From Pseudomonas arsenicoxydans (lineage in GTDB: Bacteria > Pseudomonadota > Gammaproteobacteria > Pseudomonadales > Pseudomonadaceae), in the NCBI RefSeq assembly GCF_006438915.1, contig NZ_RCZE01000004.1:62001-126000 (forward strand): 64,000 nt of DNA, read 5' to 3'. This document shows positions 37,092-45,814 of this stretch, piece after piece. The notes below the pieces were generated by a model, which worked only from the letters and a program-made list of their open reading frames with translations, was not told the DNA's origin and searched no databases. Every line of letters begins with the position of its first letter. The first letter of the stretch is position 1. Position numbers and translations under genes: made by a program.

Positions 37092-37375
37092 GGATTCCTC
37101 GTTACTCTCCGGTGAAAAGAAAGTCGCCTAGGCGAACCTGGCGGTTGATGCTCATCGGGCGCAAGGGCACCTCTAAAAACGCCGGCAAACGTGTCAAGTG
37201 ACACTCGCTCATGAAGTGCATGACCGTTCGTCAGTGGTGACCAACGAGTCATTCAATATCGCGGCGTGTAAACTGCGAGCCAAACCTGCGCTGCGCATCA
37301 CTTCCCACTGCCATCGCCCTGTCTTTAGAGGTGCTCTTGAAACCAACAGCCAGCCTACGGCGAGCGCAAAACCGA

Positions 37376-37413
37376 CCGTATCTTGACCGGAACGCCTATT
37401 CCGGTCAATACGG
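37376..37413. promoter_or_regulatory. Strong inverted repeat in the etf control region
   Basis: TTGACCGGAA (37383-37392) and TTCCGGTCAA (37399-37408) are perfect inverted arms around CGCCTA. Outer arms CCGTA and TACGG extend the match with a 2-base bulge. There is no T-run, so it is an unlikely terminator. It could be an operator or a cruciform element about 76 bases upstream of the -10-35 region of the dehydrogenase promoter. Confidence 0.55.
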
Positions 37414-37468
37414 CAAAATGGCCGTTCGTAAGCCGCGTGACTTTGATTTCTCTGGCTTTGAGCCAATT

Positions 37469-37513
37469 CAAACAAACGTTTGTATTGGACGCTAGGAGTG
37501 GTGTAGATATAAT
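37469..37513 (+). promoter_or_regulatory. Sigma-70 promoter with PsrA-like operator, driving the ETF dehydrogenase gene
   Basis: -35 TTGGAC (37485-37490), 17-base spacer, -10 TATAAT (37508-37513). Immediately upstream, CAAACAAACGTTTG (37469-37482) fits the published PsrA consensus, (G/C)AAAC-N2-4-GTTT(G/C). PsrA is the fatty-acid-responsive TetR regulator of beta-oxidation in pseudomonads, and as I recall etfB and PA2953 are among its reported targets. Binding here is inferred from sequence only. Confidence 0.7.
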
Positions 37514-37640
37514 GCGCCACCCAGAGAGAAAGGTGACTAATCGATTGTCCCCTCGCAGCATTGTGCTGGGATTCATGGATGCGACACCAAACCTCCAAAA
37601 TTAGAAAAAAAACTGTTGAGCCTTGAGTAGGAGATAACCT

Positions 37641-39305
37641 GTGGAACGCGAATACATGGAATTCGACGTCGTCATCGTCGGTGCCGGCCCCGCTGGTCTT
37701 TCCGCTGCCTGCCGCTTGAAGCAGAAGGCTGCTGAAGCCGGTAAGGAAATCAGCGTCTGCGTGGTCGAAAAAGGCTCCGAAGTCGGTGCTCACATCCTGT
37801 CTGGTGCCGTGTTCGAACCACGCGCCCTGAACGAACTGTTCCCGGACTGGAAAGAACTCGGTGCCCCGCTGAACACGCCGGTCACCCGCGATGACATCTT
37901 CGTTCTCAAGAACGCTGAAAGCGCGCAAAAGATTCCAGACCTCTTTGTGCCCAAGACCATGCACAACGAAGGTAACTACATCATCTCCCTGGGCAACCTG
38001 TGCCGCTGGCTGGCTCAGCAGGCCGAGAACCTGGGCGTAGAAATCTACCCGGGCTTCGCTGCCCAGGAAGCGCTGATCGACGAGAACGGCGTGGTTCGCG
38101 GGATCATCACCGGCGACCTGGGTGTTGACCGCGAAGGCCATCCGAAAGAAGGCCTGTACACCCCGGGTATGGAACTGCGTGGCAAGTACACGCTGTTCGC
38201 CGAAGGCTGCCGTGGCCACATCGGCAAGCAACTGATCAAGCGTTTCAACCTCGACAGCGAAGCCGACGCCCAGCACTACGGCATCGGCCTGAAAGAAATC
38301 TGGGAAATCGACCCGGCCAAACACCAGCCAGGCCTGGTGGTTCACACCGCCGGCTGGCCGCTGGACATCATGGGCACCGAGAACACCGGTGGCTCGTTCC
38401 TCTATCACCTGGAAAACAACCAGGTGGTCGTCGGCCTGATCGTCGATCTGTCCTACAGCAACACTTACCTGTCGCCGTTCGACGAGTTCCAGCGCCTCAA
38501 GCATCACCCGGTGCTCAAGCAGTACCTGGAAGGCGGCAAGCGCATCAGCTACGGTGCCCGCGCTATTTGCAAAGGCGGCCTGAACTCGCTGCCGAAAATG
38601 GTCTTCAAGGGCGGCGCGCTGATCGGTTGCGACCTTGGCACCCTGAACTTCGCCAAGATCAAAGGCAGCCACACCGCGATGAAGTCCGGCATGCTCGCCG
38701 CTGAATCCGTGGCCGAGGCGCTGTTCGCCGAGAAAGACGGCACCGAAGAGTTGACCACTTACGTCGACGCATTCAAGAAGAGCTGGCTCTACGACGAACT
38801 GTTCGCCAGCCGCAACTTCGGCCCGGCGATCCACAAGTTCGGCGCCATCGTCGGTGGTGGATTCAACTGGCTGGACCAGAACATCTTCGGCGGCAAACTG
38901 CCGTTCACCTTGCACGACACCAAGCCGGATTACGCGTGCCTGAAGCTGGCGGCGGACTGCAAGAAGATCGACTACCCGAAACCCGACGGCAAGATCAGCT
39001 TCGACAAACTCAGCTCGGTGTTCATCTCCGGTACCAACCACGAAGAAGAACAGCCTTGTCACTTGAAGCTGGCCGACCCGAGCATCCCGATCAGCAAAAA
39101 CCTGCCGCTGTACGATGAACCTGCCCAGCGCTACTGCCCGGCCGGCGTGTACGAAGTGATCACCAAGGAAGACGGCGAGAAGCGCTTCCAGATCAACGCC
39201 CAGAACTGCGTTCACTGCAAGACCTGCGACATCAAGGACCCTGCACAGAACATCACTTGGGTGACACCGGAAGGTGCTGGCGGCCCGACTTACCCGAACA
39301 TGTAA
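37641..39305 (+). CDS. Electron transfer flavoprotein:ubiquinone oxidoreductase
   Basis: 554 residues from GTG 37641, with AGGAG 7 bases upstream; the N-terminus MEREYMEFDVVIVG matches the family as I know it, so GTG is preferred to the internal ATG. FAD motif VGAGPAGLSAACRL, a membrane-associating hydrophobic region and a C-terminal 4Fe-4S ferredoxin-like segment, CVHCKTCDIKDPAQNITW. It is a peripheral inner-membrane enzyme that reoxidises ETF and reduces ubiquinone. Its divergence from etfBA and the shared control region fit joint regulation with fatty-acid oxidation. Confidence 0.95.
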   Translation: MEREYMEFDVVIVGAGPAGLSAACRLKQKAAEAGKEISVCVVEKGSEVGAHILSGAVFEPRALNELFPDWKELGAPLNTPVTRDDIFVLKNAESAQKIPDLFVPKTMHNEGNYIISLGNLCRWLAQQAENLGVEIYPGFAAQEALIDENGVVRGIITGDLGVDREGHPKEGLYTPGMELRGKYTLFAEGCRGHIGKQLIKRFNLDSEADAQHYGIGLKEIWEIDPAKHQPGLVVHTAGWPLDIMGTENTGGSFLYHLENNQVVVGLIVDLSYSNTYLSPFDEFQRLKHHPVLKQYLEGGKRISYGARAICKGGLNSLPKMVFKGGALIGCDLGTLNFAKIKGSHTAMKSGMLAAESVAEALFAEKDGTEELTTYVDAFKKSWLYDELFASRNFGPAIHKFGAIVGGGFNWLDQNIFGGKLPFTLHDTKPDYACLKLAADCKKIDYPKPDGKISFDKLSSVFISGTNHEEEQPCHLKLADPSIPISKNLPLYDEPAQRYCPAGVYEVITKEDGEKRFQINAQNCVHCKTCDIKDPAQNITWVTPEGAGGPTYPNM

Positions 39306-39323
39306 GCCGAACCTCTGAACATC

Positions 39324-39349
39324 AAGGCTCCCGAAATGGGGGCCTTTTT
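39324..39349 (+). terminator. Rho-independent terminator after the ETF dehydrogenase
   Basis: Imperfect stem AAGGCTCCC / GGGGGCCTT with loop GAAAT, then TTTTTG, 18 bases after the stop codon. Confidence 0.85.
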
Positions 39350-39382
39350 GTTGCCCGCGATTCAAGCCACACCACAATCCCC

Positions 39383-39472
39383 TGTGGGAGCGGGCTTGCT
39401 CGCGAATGCGGTATGTCTGCCGACATAAATGTTGAATGATCAACCGCTTTCGCGAGCAAGCCCGCTCCCACA
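39383..39472. repeat. REP family A pair, reverse configuration
   Basis: TGTGGGAGCGGGCTTGCTCG at the left and its inverse CGAGCAAGCCCGCTCCCACA at the right, the opposite arrangement to those at 8661 or 10126. It separates the ETF dehydrogenase and AraC-type regulator genes. Confidence 0.9.
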
Positions 39473-39488
39473 TTGGATTTTCAGTGTG

Positions 39489-40379
39489 TCAGGCAGCGCG
39501 TTCGTCTCCGGGATTACGCTCAAAGTAGCGCTTGTACTCCCGACTGAACTGCGACGTGCTCTGATACCCCACCCGATGCGCCACCTGCGCCACGCCCAAG
39601 CCCTCGGACAGCAACAACTGCTGCGCCTTGAGCAAGCGCAACCGTTTCAGATACTGCACCGGCGACAACAAGGTGCTGCGTTTGAAATGTTCATGAAACG
39701 TCGACGCACTCATGTTCGCGCAACTGGCCAGCGTCTCGACATTCAGCGGCTCGGTGTAATGCGCATGCAGATGACTGAGCGAGGCCGCGACCCGGGCGAA
39801 TTGCCCCTGCTGCTCCACCAGTGCGCGCAACACATCAGCTTGCGGCCCGCGCAATGCGACGAACAACAACTCACGCAAACGCGCCTGCCCCATCACCTGG
39901 CATTCCAGCGGATCGTGCAGGCAACGCAGCAACCGCTCGACACACCCGCGCATCGCGTCGTCGAGCACCGTCGAGGTCATCGACTCCAGCGTCTGCGCCG
40001 CAATACTGCGCCCCGCCACCAGCCCCATGGCCAATACCAATTCGCCGAGCAACGTCCGGTCGATCGCGATGGAAATCCCCAGCATCGGCCCCTCCGGCGC
40101 GGCAAAGGTTTCGCACTCGAACGGCACCGGCAACGCCTGAATCAGATAATGCCCGGCGCCATACTCCAGCGTGCGCGGCCCCAAGTACGCCAATTTGCTG
40201 CCCTGGACGATGATGACCAGGCTCGGTTCATAGATCTGCGGACCACGGGCCACATCGCAACTGGCGCGTAACACCTGCACACCCGGCAATGCGGTGGGCG
40301 CAAAACCGTCGCGGGTGGTCAGTGGCTGAATCAACGAAACCAGCGTGGCATTGGCATCCAGATGACGGGTCAACAACAT
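39489..40379 (-). CDS. AraC-family regulator with AraC_N cupin-like domain
   Basis: 296 residues. The N-terminal ligand domain is of the AraC_N type (VLRASCDVARGPQIYEPSLVIIVQGSK). The C-terminal double helix-turn-helix (residues about 195-290) includes LASCANMSASTFHEHFKRST and VAHRVGYQSTSQFSREYKR. It is divergent from the zinc alcohol dehydrogenase, the usual partner of this regulator class, so it likely controls that gene, probably in response to an aldehyde or alcohol. The direct repeats at 40467 and 40488 are a plausible binding site. Confidence 0.9.
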   Translation of the reverse strand: MLLTRHLDANATLVSLIQPLTTRDGFAPTALPGVQVLRASCDVARGPQIYEPSLVIIVQGSKLAYLGPRTLEYGAGHYLIQALPVPFECETFAAPEGPMLGISIAIDRTLLGELVLAMGLVAGRSIAAQTLESMTSTVLDDAMRGCVERLLRCLHDPLECQVMGQARLRELLFVALRGPQADVLRALVEQQGQFARVAASLSHLHAHYTEPLNVETLASCANMSASTFHEHFKRSTLLSPVQYLKRLRLLKAQQLLLSEGLGVAQVAHRVGYQSTSQFSREYKRYFERNPGDERAA

Positions 40380-40466
40380 GGGAGCTCTTCACAAAAATGT
40401 CGCGGAAAAAGGGATGAAAGCATCTTCGCAGGTCTGATCGCGCATTTGATCAATCCAGCGTGGATG

Positions 40467-40508
40467 CCGGAGGAATAGGCATGACACCCGGAGGAATCGC
40501 TATGGCCG
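40467..40508 (+). promoter_or_regulatory. Direct repeats upstream of the alcohol dehydrogenase, likely AraC-type operator
   Basis: Identical decamers CCGGAGGAAT at 40467-40476 and 40488-40497, a 21-base period, i.e. two helical turns. Over the full 21-base units 15 positions match. AraC-family proteins bind direct repeats with this spacing. Both units also look like SD plus ATG pairs, so a leader reading frame is the alternative explanation. Confidence 0.5.
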
Positions 40509-40569
40509 GTGCCCAATGCGGCGCCCAGAATGCACCGCCTCACCTGTCACTGCTTTTGCGAGGTTCCTC

Positions 40570-41622
40570 ATGTACACCGCCATCGGATACGCCGCCCAGT
40601 CGGCCACCACTCCCCTCGCCCCCGTGAAATTCGAACGCCGCAGCCCTCGGGCCGATGACGTGGCGATCGAGATTCTCTACTGCGGCGTCTGCCATTCCGA
40701 CATCCACCAGGCCCGCAACGAGTGGGGCATTGCCGTTTACCCGCTGATGCCCGGCCACGAGATCGTCGGCAAAGTCACCGCCATCGGTGCGAACGTTACT
40801 AAACATAAAATCGGCGATCTGGTCGGCGTCGGCTGCATGGTCGATTCCTGCCGCAGCTGCGAAGCCTGCCAGTCCAACCTCGAGCAATACTGCCTCGAAG
40901 GCCCGACCATGACCTACGCCACCCCGGACCGGGTCGACGGCAGCAACACCATGGGCGGCTACTCCGACAGCATCGTGGTCAGCGAGCACTTTGTCGTGCG
41001 CATCCCGGAAAAACTCGCACTGGCCAGCGCCGCGCCGATTCTCTGTGCTGGCATCACCACCTACTCGCCGCTCAAGCATTACGGGGTCAAGGCCGGTGAC
41101 AAGGTCGGGATCCTCGGCATGGGCGGCCTCGGCCACATGGGCATCAAGTTCGCCAAGGCAATGGGCGCCGAAGTGACGCTGTTCACCCGCTCGGCGAGCA
41201 AGGCCGAAGAGGGTCGTCGTCAAGGTGCGGACCACGTGATCGTGTCCACCGATGCCGACCAGATGAAAGCCGCTGCCGGCTATTTCGACTTCCTGCTCGA
41301 CACCATTCCGGTGCAGCACGATCTCAACCCGTACCTAGACACCCTGCGTTTCGACGGCGTGCACATTCTGGTGGGCCTGATCGAACCGATCGATCCACCG
41401 GTCCACGCCGCCAAACTGGTGTTGGGCCGTCGTGTGCTCGCCGGTTCGCTGATCGGTGGCATTGCAGAAACCCAGGAAGTGCTGGATTTCTGCGCCAAGC
41501 ACAACATCACCTGCGACATCGAAATGCTCGATATCCGCCAGATCAACGAGGCTTACGCCCGCATGATTGCCGGTGATGTGAAGTACCGATTCGTCATCGA
41601 TATGGCGACCTTGAAGCTCTAA
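40570..41622 (+). CDS. Zinc-dependent NAD(P) alcohol dehydrogenase (YahK/CAD type)
   Basis: 350 residues from ATG 40570 (GAGG, 6 bases upstream). Medium-chain dehydrogenase: catalytic zinc ligands in YCGVCHSD and PGHE, structural zinc cysteines in CMVDSCRSCEACQSNLEQYC, Rossmann motif GMGGLGHMG. The segment TLFTRSASK after the second strand favours NADP(H). It probably reduces aldehydes broadly. Its stop overlaps the stop of the convergent IclR gene by 3-4 bases. Confidence 0.92.
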   Translation: MYTAIGYAAQSATTPLAPVKFERRSPRADDVAIEILYCGVCHSDIHQARNEWGIAVYPLMPGHEIVGKVTAIGANVTKHKIGDLVGVGCMVDSCRSCEACQSNLEQYCLEGPTMTYATPDRVDGSNTMGGYSDSIVVSEHFVVRIPEKLALASAAPILCAGITTYSPLKHYGVKAGDKVGILGMGGLGHMGIKFAKAMGAEVTLFTRSASKAEEGRRQGADHVIVSTDADQMKAAAGYFDFLLDTIPVQHDLNPYLDTLRFDGVHILVGLIEPIDPPVHAAKLVLGRRVLAGSLIGGIAETQEVLDFCAKHNITCDIEMLDIRQINEAYARMIAGDVKYRFVIDMATLKL

Positions 41623-42422
41623 ACCTTCAGGCCAAGCTCGGCCGACAGCCGGGCTGTGACCCCTTTGATCAGGGGAATCAGCTCGGCCATTTTTTCCAGC
41701 GGCATATAAGGCACGGTGCTGGCGATGCTGATGCCGGCGACGATGCGCTTGCTGGCATCACGAATCGGTGCCGCCACACAGCGGATCGACGGTTCGTTGT
41801 CTTCAAGATCAAAGGCATAACCGCCCGCCACATACTCAACCATGCGCTGCTGAAACTGCTCCCAGGACTGCTCCGGGTGCTGCGGCCAAAACAGATTTTT
41901 CCCACCCGCCGGCAAGCTGACTTCGTACAGCCGCTGCCATTCTTCCTGCGAGTCATCCAGCATCAATGCCTTGCCGATCCCGGTGCGGGCCAACGGCATG
42001 CGATGGCCGACGCGCGAGCGCATTTCCGGGCCATTGCGCCCCGGATTCTTGTGCAGGTACAGCACTTCGTCGCCTTCACGAATCGCCAAGTGAATGGTGT
42101 CGCCGGTCAACGCCGACAGCTCATCCAGATACGGCCCGGCCAAGGTCACCAGCGGCAATTCTTCACGCGCCTGGAAACCCAGTTCGATCAGCTTCGGCCC
42201 CAACAGGTAGCCGACCTGCGGCACGACACGCAGATAACGCTCGTCCACCAGGCAACTGGCCAGACGATGGGTGGTGCTGCGCGTCGTGCCGATCAGCCGG
42301 GCAATTTCCTTGAGATCGCGGGCGCCGCTGGCCACGGCCTGAACCACACCCAGACCACGAAGCAGGGTCTGGGTGCCGGTCGGCGCGGCGTCCTTGGCGA
42401 TTTTTGGGGCGTCTTCCTGCAT
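41619..42422 (-). CDS. IclR-family regulator of the galactonate genes
   Basis: 267 residues. The N-terminal winged helix (TLLRGLGVVQAVASGARDLKEIARLIGTTRSTTHRLASCLV) is followed by an IclR effector domain (IASTVPYMPLEKMAELIPLIK at the C-terminal end). It is the last gene of the dgoK-dgoA-dgoD-permease-iclR series, all on one strand, so it probably senses galactonate or a KDGal-type intermediate. A candidate own promoter with an inverted repeat lies just upstream. It may bind the TCCCA-N5-TGGGA operators at the dgo and dehydrogenase promoters; that link is inference. Confidence 0.85.
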   Translation of the reverse strand: MQEDAPKIAKDAAPTGTQTLLRGLGVVQAVASGARDLKEIARLIGTTRSTTHRLASCLVDERYLRVVPQVGYLLGPKLIELGFQAREELPLVTLAGPYLDELSALTGDTIHLAIREGDEVLYLHKNPGRNGPEMRSRVGHRMPLARTGIGKALMLDDSQEEWQRLYEVSLPAGGKNLFWPQHPEQSWEQFQQRMVEYVAGGYAFDLEDNEPSIRCVAAPIRDASKRIVAGISIASTVPYMPLEKMAELIPLIKGVTARLSAELGLKV

Positions 42423-42450
42423 ATCCAGCCTTTACCGTTGAGCGAGTGAA

Positions 42451-42488
42451 CGGGCGGCATTATGGTCGCCCGATGCCTGCGACTACAA
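42451..42488 (-). promoter_or_regulatory. Candidate promoter and operator of the iclR-type gene
   Basis: On the minus strand, TTGTAG (42483-42488), an 18-base spacer and CATAAT (42459-42464) form a plausible sigma-70 promoter starting inside the permease stop codon. An inverted repeat CGGGCG (42451-42456) / CGCCCG (42467-42472) brackets the -10, a position suited to autorepression. Confidence 0.45.
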
Positions 42489-43793
42489 CTTGATACGCTC
42501 GACTTTGCCCACCAGCAAGATGTAGGAAAGCGCGCCAATTAATGCCAGCACCGCGATGTAGGTAATCGCCGGGGCAAACGAGTCGCCGGTCGCCAGGAAA
42601 CCGATGACAATCGGCGTGGTAATCGCCGACAGGTTGCCGATGAAGTTGAACACCCCGCCGGTCAGTCCCAGCAAACGCGCCGGTGCCAAGGTTGAAACCA
42701 GCGACCAGGTGATCGACGCCAGCCCGTTGCCGAAGAACGCCAGCGCGAGGAACGCGATCACCAGCGGCGTCGATTCCACGAAGTTGGCGCCGATGATCGA
42801 GGTGGAGATCAGCAGACCGCCAATGATCGGCAACTTGCGAGCAAAACCTACCGTGTAACCGCGACGGATCAGGAAGTCGGAGAAGAACCCCGAACACAGT
42901 ACACCGACGAACGCGGCGAGAAACGGCAGCGACGCCAACAGGCCGGACTTGATGAAGTCCATGCCGCGATATTTCACCAGGTAAGTCGGGAACCACGTCA
43001 GGAAAAACCACAACGTCGAGTTGAGGCAGAACTGGCCGAGGTAGATGCCCCACAGTTTGCGTTTGCTCAGGACAATCCCGAGGTCAGTCCAGCTGAATTT
43101 CGCTTTGACCTTGGCTTGTTCAGCCTGGATATCCACCAACCCGCCGCCCTCGCGGATCAGGTCGATTTCGGCGTCGTTGGCGCCTTTGAAATCCCGCGGC
43201 TCGCGGTACACCGCGTACCAGATCACCGCCCACAGAATGCCCACCGCACCCGTGCTGACAAACACCATGTGCCAGCCGAATTCGTGCTGAAGCCAAGCGA
43301 GAACCGGCGTCAGGAAGGCCAGGCCGACAAACTGCCCGGAGGTGTAGAAACCGATGGCCGTGGCGCGTTCGCGCTCGGGAAACCAGGTGGTGACCACGCG
43401 GCTGTTGATCGGATACGCCGGCGCTTCGAGGGCACCGACCGCCATGCGCAAGACGAACAGCGCGATGAAGCTGGCGGCGAAACCCAGCATCACTGTCGCG
43501 ATCGACCACAGCAGCAAGGCGACGCTGTAAAGAATGCGCGGCGGCACACGGTCCACCAGCCAGCCGCCGGGGATCTGCATCGCGGCGTAGGTCCAGCCGA
43601 AGGCCGAGAAGATCAGCCCGACGTGAATCGGGTCGATGCCCAGTTCGCTGGTCAACGCCGGGGCGGCGATGGACAGGTTGCTGCGGTCCAGGTAGTTGAT
43701 CACCACGGTGATGAACAGCAGGACCATGATGAAAAATCGCTTGCGACTGGGCGTCACCAACGACGCTTGCCCGGTGAGGGTTTGCGGTTGCAT
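42483..43793 (-). CDS. dgoT: MFS hexuronate/galactonate permease (DgoT-like)
   Basis: 436 residues, about 12 transmembrane helices, anion:cation symporter type. The N-terminus (RFFIMVLLFITVVINYLDRSNLSIAAPAL) has the conserved NYxDR motif of the DgoT/ExuT/GudP group. Being next to dgoD, dgoA and dgoK makes D-galactonate the likely substrate. A 187-base gap with a REP pair separates it from dgoD, so expression may differ from the enzymes. Confidence 0.85.
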   Translation of the reverse strand: MQPQTLTGQASLVTPSRKRFFIMVLLFITVVINYLDRSNLSIAAPALTSELGIDPIHVGLIFSAFGWTYAAMQIPGGWLVDRVPPRILYSVALLLWSIATVMLGFAASFIALFVLRMAVGALEAPAYPINSRVVTTWFPERERATAIGFYTSGQFVGLAFLTPVLAWLQHEFGWHMVFVSTGAVGILWAVIWYAVYREPRDFKGANDAEIDLIREGGGLVDIQAEQAKVKAKFSWTDLGIVLSKRKLWGIYLGQFCLNSTLWFFLTWFPTYLVKYRGMDFIKSGLLASLPFLAAFVGVLCSGFFSDFLIRRGYTVGFARKLPIIGGLLISTSIIGANFVESTPLVIAFLALAFFGNGLASITWSLVSTLAPARLLGLTGGVFNFIGNLSAITTPIVIGFLATGDSFAPAITYIAVLALIGALSYILLVGKVERIKL

Positions 43794-43863
43794 GAGGAGT
43801 GCCTCTTCTTATGTTTATTGAGGTCAATGTGAAACGCAGATCTCGCTAACCATGGAGATCAAA

Positions 43864-43953
43864 TGTGGGAGCGGGCTTGCTCGCGAAAGCGGTGTATCAG
43901 TCAACATCTATGTTTAATGTGATGACCTCTTCGCGAGCAAGCCCGCTCCCACA
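43864..43953. repeat. REP family A pair, reverse configuration, inside the dgo gene set
   Basis: TGTGGGAGCGGGCTTGCTCG at the left, inverse at the right. It lies between dgoD and the permease gene, where it may attenuate read-through. Confidence 0.9.
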
Positions 43954-43980
43954 CTGGATTTGTGGTGAGTCAGGAAGCAC

Positions 43981-45129
43981 TCACCACTCCGCAAAACTGC
44001 CATCGGCATGGCGCCAGATCGGGTTGCGCCAGCGGTGGCCGACGGCCGCGCGTTCGATCACGTATTCCTCGTTGATCTCGATGCCCAGCCCCGGGCCCTT
44101 CGGGATCTTCACGAAGCCTTTGTCGTAGTCGAACACCCGCGGATCTTTCACGTAATCGAGCAGGTCGTTGCTCTCGTTGTAGTGGATGCCCAGGCTCTGT
44201 TCCTGGATGAACGCGTTGTAGCAAACCGCGTCCAGTTGCAGGCACGCCGCCAGCGCAATCGGTCCCAGCGGGCAATGCAGCGCCAGCGCCACGTCGTAGG
44301 CTTCGGCCATGTTGGCGATCTTGCGGGTCTCGGTGATGCCGCCGGCGTGCGACGCATCCGGCTGGATGATGTCGACGTAACCTTCGCTGAGCACGCGCTT
44401 GAAATCCCAGCGCGAAAACAGCCGCTCACCGAGGGAAATCGGAGTGCTGGTCAGCGGCGCCAACTCCTTCAGCGCTTCGTAGTTTTCGCTGAGCACCGGC
44501 TCTTCGATGAACATCAGTTTGTACGGATCAAGTTCCTTCATCAGCACCTTGGCCATCGGCTTGTGCACCCGGCCATGGAAGTCGACGCCGATGCCGACGT
44601 TCGGCCCAACCGCGTCACGCACGGCCGCGACGTTGGCCAGGGCGAGGTCGACTTTCTCGAAGGAATCGAGGAATTGCAGCTCTTCGGTGCCGTTCATTTT
44701 CACCGCAGTGAAACCACGGGAGACCGCTTCTTTCGCCGCACGCGCGGTGTCGGCCGGACGGTCGCCGCCGATCCACGAATACACCCGAATCTTGTCGCGC
44801 ACCTGACCACCGAGCAGATCACTGACCGACACGCCCAGGGCCTTGCCCTTGATGTCCCACAGCGCCTGATCGATACCGGCCAGCGCGCTCATGTGGATCG
44901 CGCCGCCCCGGTAGAAGCCGCCGCGATAGAGCACGGTCCAGATGTCTTCGATGTTGCGTGGGTCTTTGCCGATCAGGTAGTCGGACAATTCTTCAACGGC
45001 AGCCGCAACGGTGTGGGCGCGACCTTCAACCACAGGCTCGCCCCAACCGGTCACGCCCTCGTCGGTTTCGACCTTGAGAAAGCACCAGCGTGGCGGAACG
45101 ATGAAGGTGGTCAGTTTGGTGATTTTCAT
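43981..45129 (-). CDS. dgoD: D-galactonate dehydratase
   Basis: 382 residues, enolase superfamily (mandelate racemase group). It converts D-galactonate to 2-dehydro-3-deoxygalactonate. Visible features: N-terminal capping domain [15 protein letters not shown]; metal ligands in the barrel ([27 protein letters not shown]); catalytic His near [17 protein letters not shown]. Length and neighbours (dgoA, dgoK, permease) fit DgoD rather than another acid-sugar dehydratase. Confidence 0.93.
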   Translation of the reverse strand: MKITKLTTFIVPPRWCFLKVETDEGVTGWGEPVVEGRAHTVAAAVEELSDYLIGKDPRNIEDIWTVLYRGGFYRGGAIHMSALAGIDQALWDIKGKALGVSVSDLLGGQVRDKIRVYSWIGGDRPADTARAAKEAVSRGFTAVKMNGTEELQFLDSFEKVDLALANVAAVRDAVGPNVGIGVDFHGRVHKPMAKVLMKELDPYKLMFIEEPVLSENYEALKELAPLTSTPISLGERLFSRWDFKRVLSEGYVDIIQPDASHAGGITETRKIANMAEAYDVALALHCPLGPIALAACLQLDAVCYNAFIQEQSLGIHYNESNDLLDYVKDPRVFDYDKGFVKIPKGPGLGIEINEEYVIERAAVGHRWRNPIWRHADGSFAEW

Positions 45130-45174
45130 TTTCTTCTCTCTTATTAGAGGCAGCGCTCACCGCGCCAAAAAGTC

Positions 45175-45795
45175 TTAGCGAAAGGCTTTCCAGGCAGCCA
45201 CGTAGGCCTTGGCGTTGACGGCCACGTCCTCTGGGGTCATTCCCGGTTTGAACAATCCGGAACCGAGACCGAAACCTTTGACGCCTGCGTCGATAAACAC
45301 CTGCATGTTGTCCGGCGTGATCCCGCCGACCGGCGCCAGAATGGTTCCGGCGGGCAATACTGCGAGCCAGGCTTTGACGACTGCCGGCCCCATCTGCTCG
45401 GCGGGGAACATCTTCAGCACGTCGGCGCCTTCGGCCAGTGCGGCGAACGCCTCGGTCGGTGTTGCCACACCCGGCGACAGGAACAACCCCGCCGCTTTCG
45501 CTGCGCGCAGCACTTTCGGATCGCTGTGCGGCATGACAATCACTTGGCCACCCACGGCTTTCACCTGCTCGACCTGCTCCGGTGTCAGCACCGTGCCGGC
45601 GCCGATCAGGCAATCGGCGGGCAAGGTGCTGCGCAGGATGCGGATACTTTCGTACGGCTCAGGGGAATTGAGCGGCACTTCGATGACGCGAAATCCGGCG
45701 GCGTACAGGACTTCGCCGATGGCCGCCGCTTCTTCCGGGCGCAGGCCACGCAGGATCGCGATCAGGCCGTTTTGCGCCAAGGCGTGTTTGAGCAT
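45175..45795 (-). CDS. dgoA: 2-dehydro-3-deoxy-6-phosphogalactonate aldolase
   Basis: 206 residues, KDPG/KDPGal aldolase family, class I. The Schiff-base Lys lies in DVLKMFPAEQMGP; the phosphate site is in APVGGITPDNM and GLGSGLF. It cleaves KDPGal to pyruvate and glyceraldehyde 3-phosphate. Between dgoK and dgoD, with gaps of 19 and 45 bases, it is clearly in one operon with both. Confidence 0.93.
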   Translation of the reverse strand: MLKHALAQNGLIAILRGLRPEEAAAIGEVLYAAGFRVIEVPLNSPEPYESIRILRSTLPADCLIGAGTVLTPEQVEQVKAVGGQVIVMPHSDPKVLRAAKAAGLFLSPGVATPTEAFAALAEGADVLKMFPAEQMGPAVVKAWLAVLPAGTILAPVGGITPDNMQVFIDAGVKGFGLGSGLFKPGMTPEDVAVNAKAYVAAWKAFR

Positions 45796-45814
45796 GTCAG
45801 ACCTCCAGTCAGGT

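Larger units (their letters stand above)
37092..37640. other. Control region between etfBA and the ETF dehydrogenase gene
   Basis: The only non-coding stretch above 300 bases. I see no gene in it. It holds an 11-base inverted repeat GCACCTCTAAA (37167-37177) / TTTAGAGGTGC (37324-37334), which places one copy facing each divergent unit. It also holds a near-perfect hairpin at 37376-37413 and the promoter with a PsrA-like palindrome described separately. On the etfB side, TTGACA is readable on the minus strand (37192-37197), with TAGAGG 16 bases downstream as a poor -10. Confidence 0.6.

Noticed and set aside
37209..39473. 754-codon open frame on the minus strand across the ETF dehydrogenase gene
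   Set aside because: It lies antisense to a well-recognised gene, has no known domain and reads through REP elements; it is a product of high GC and biased third positions.
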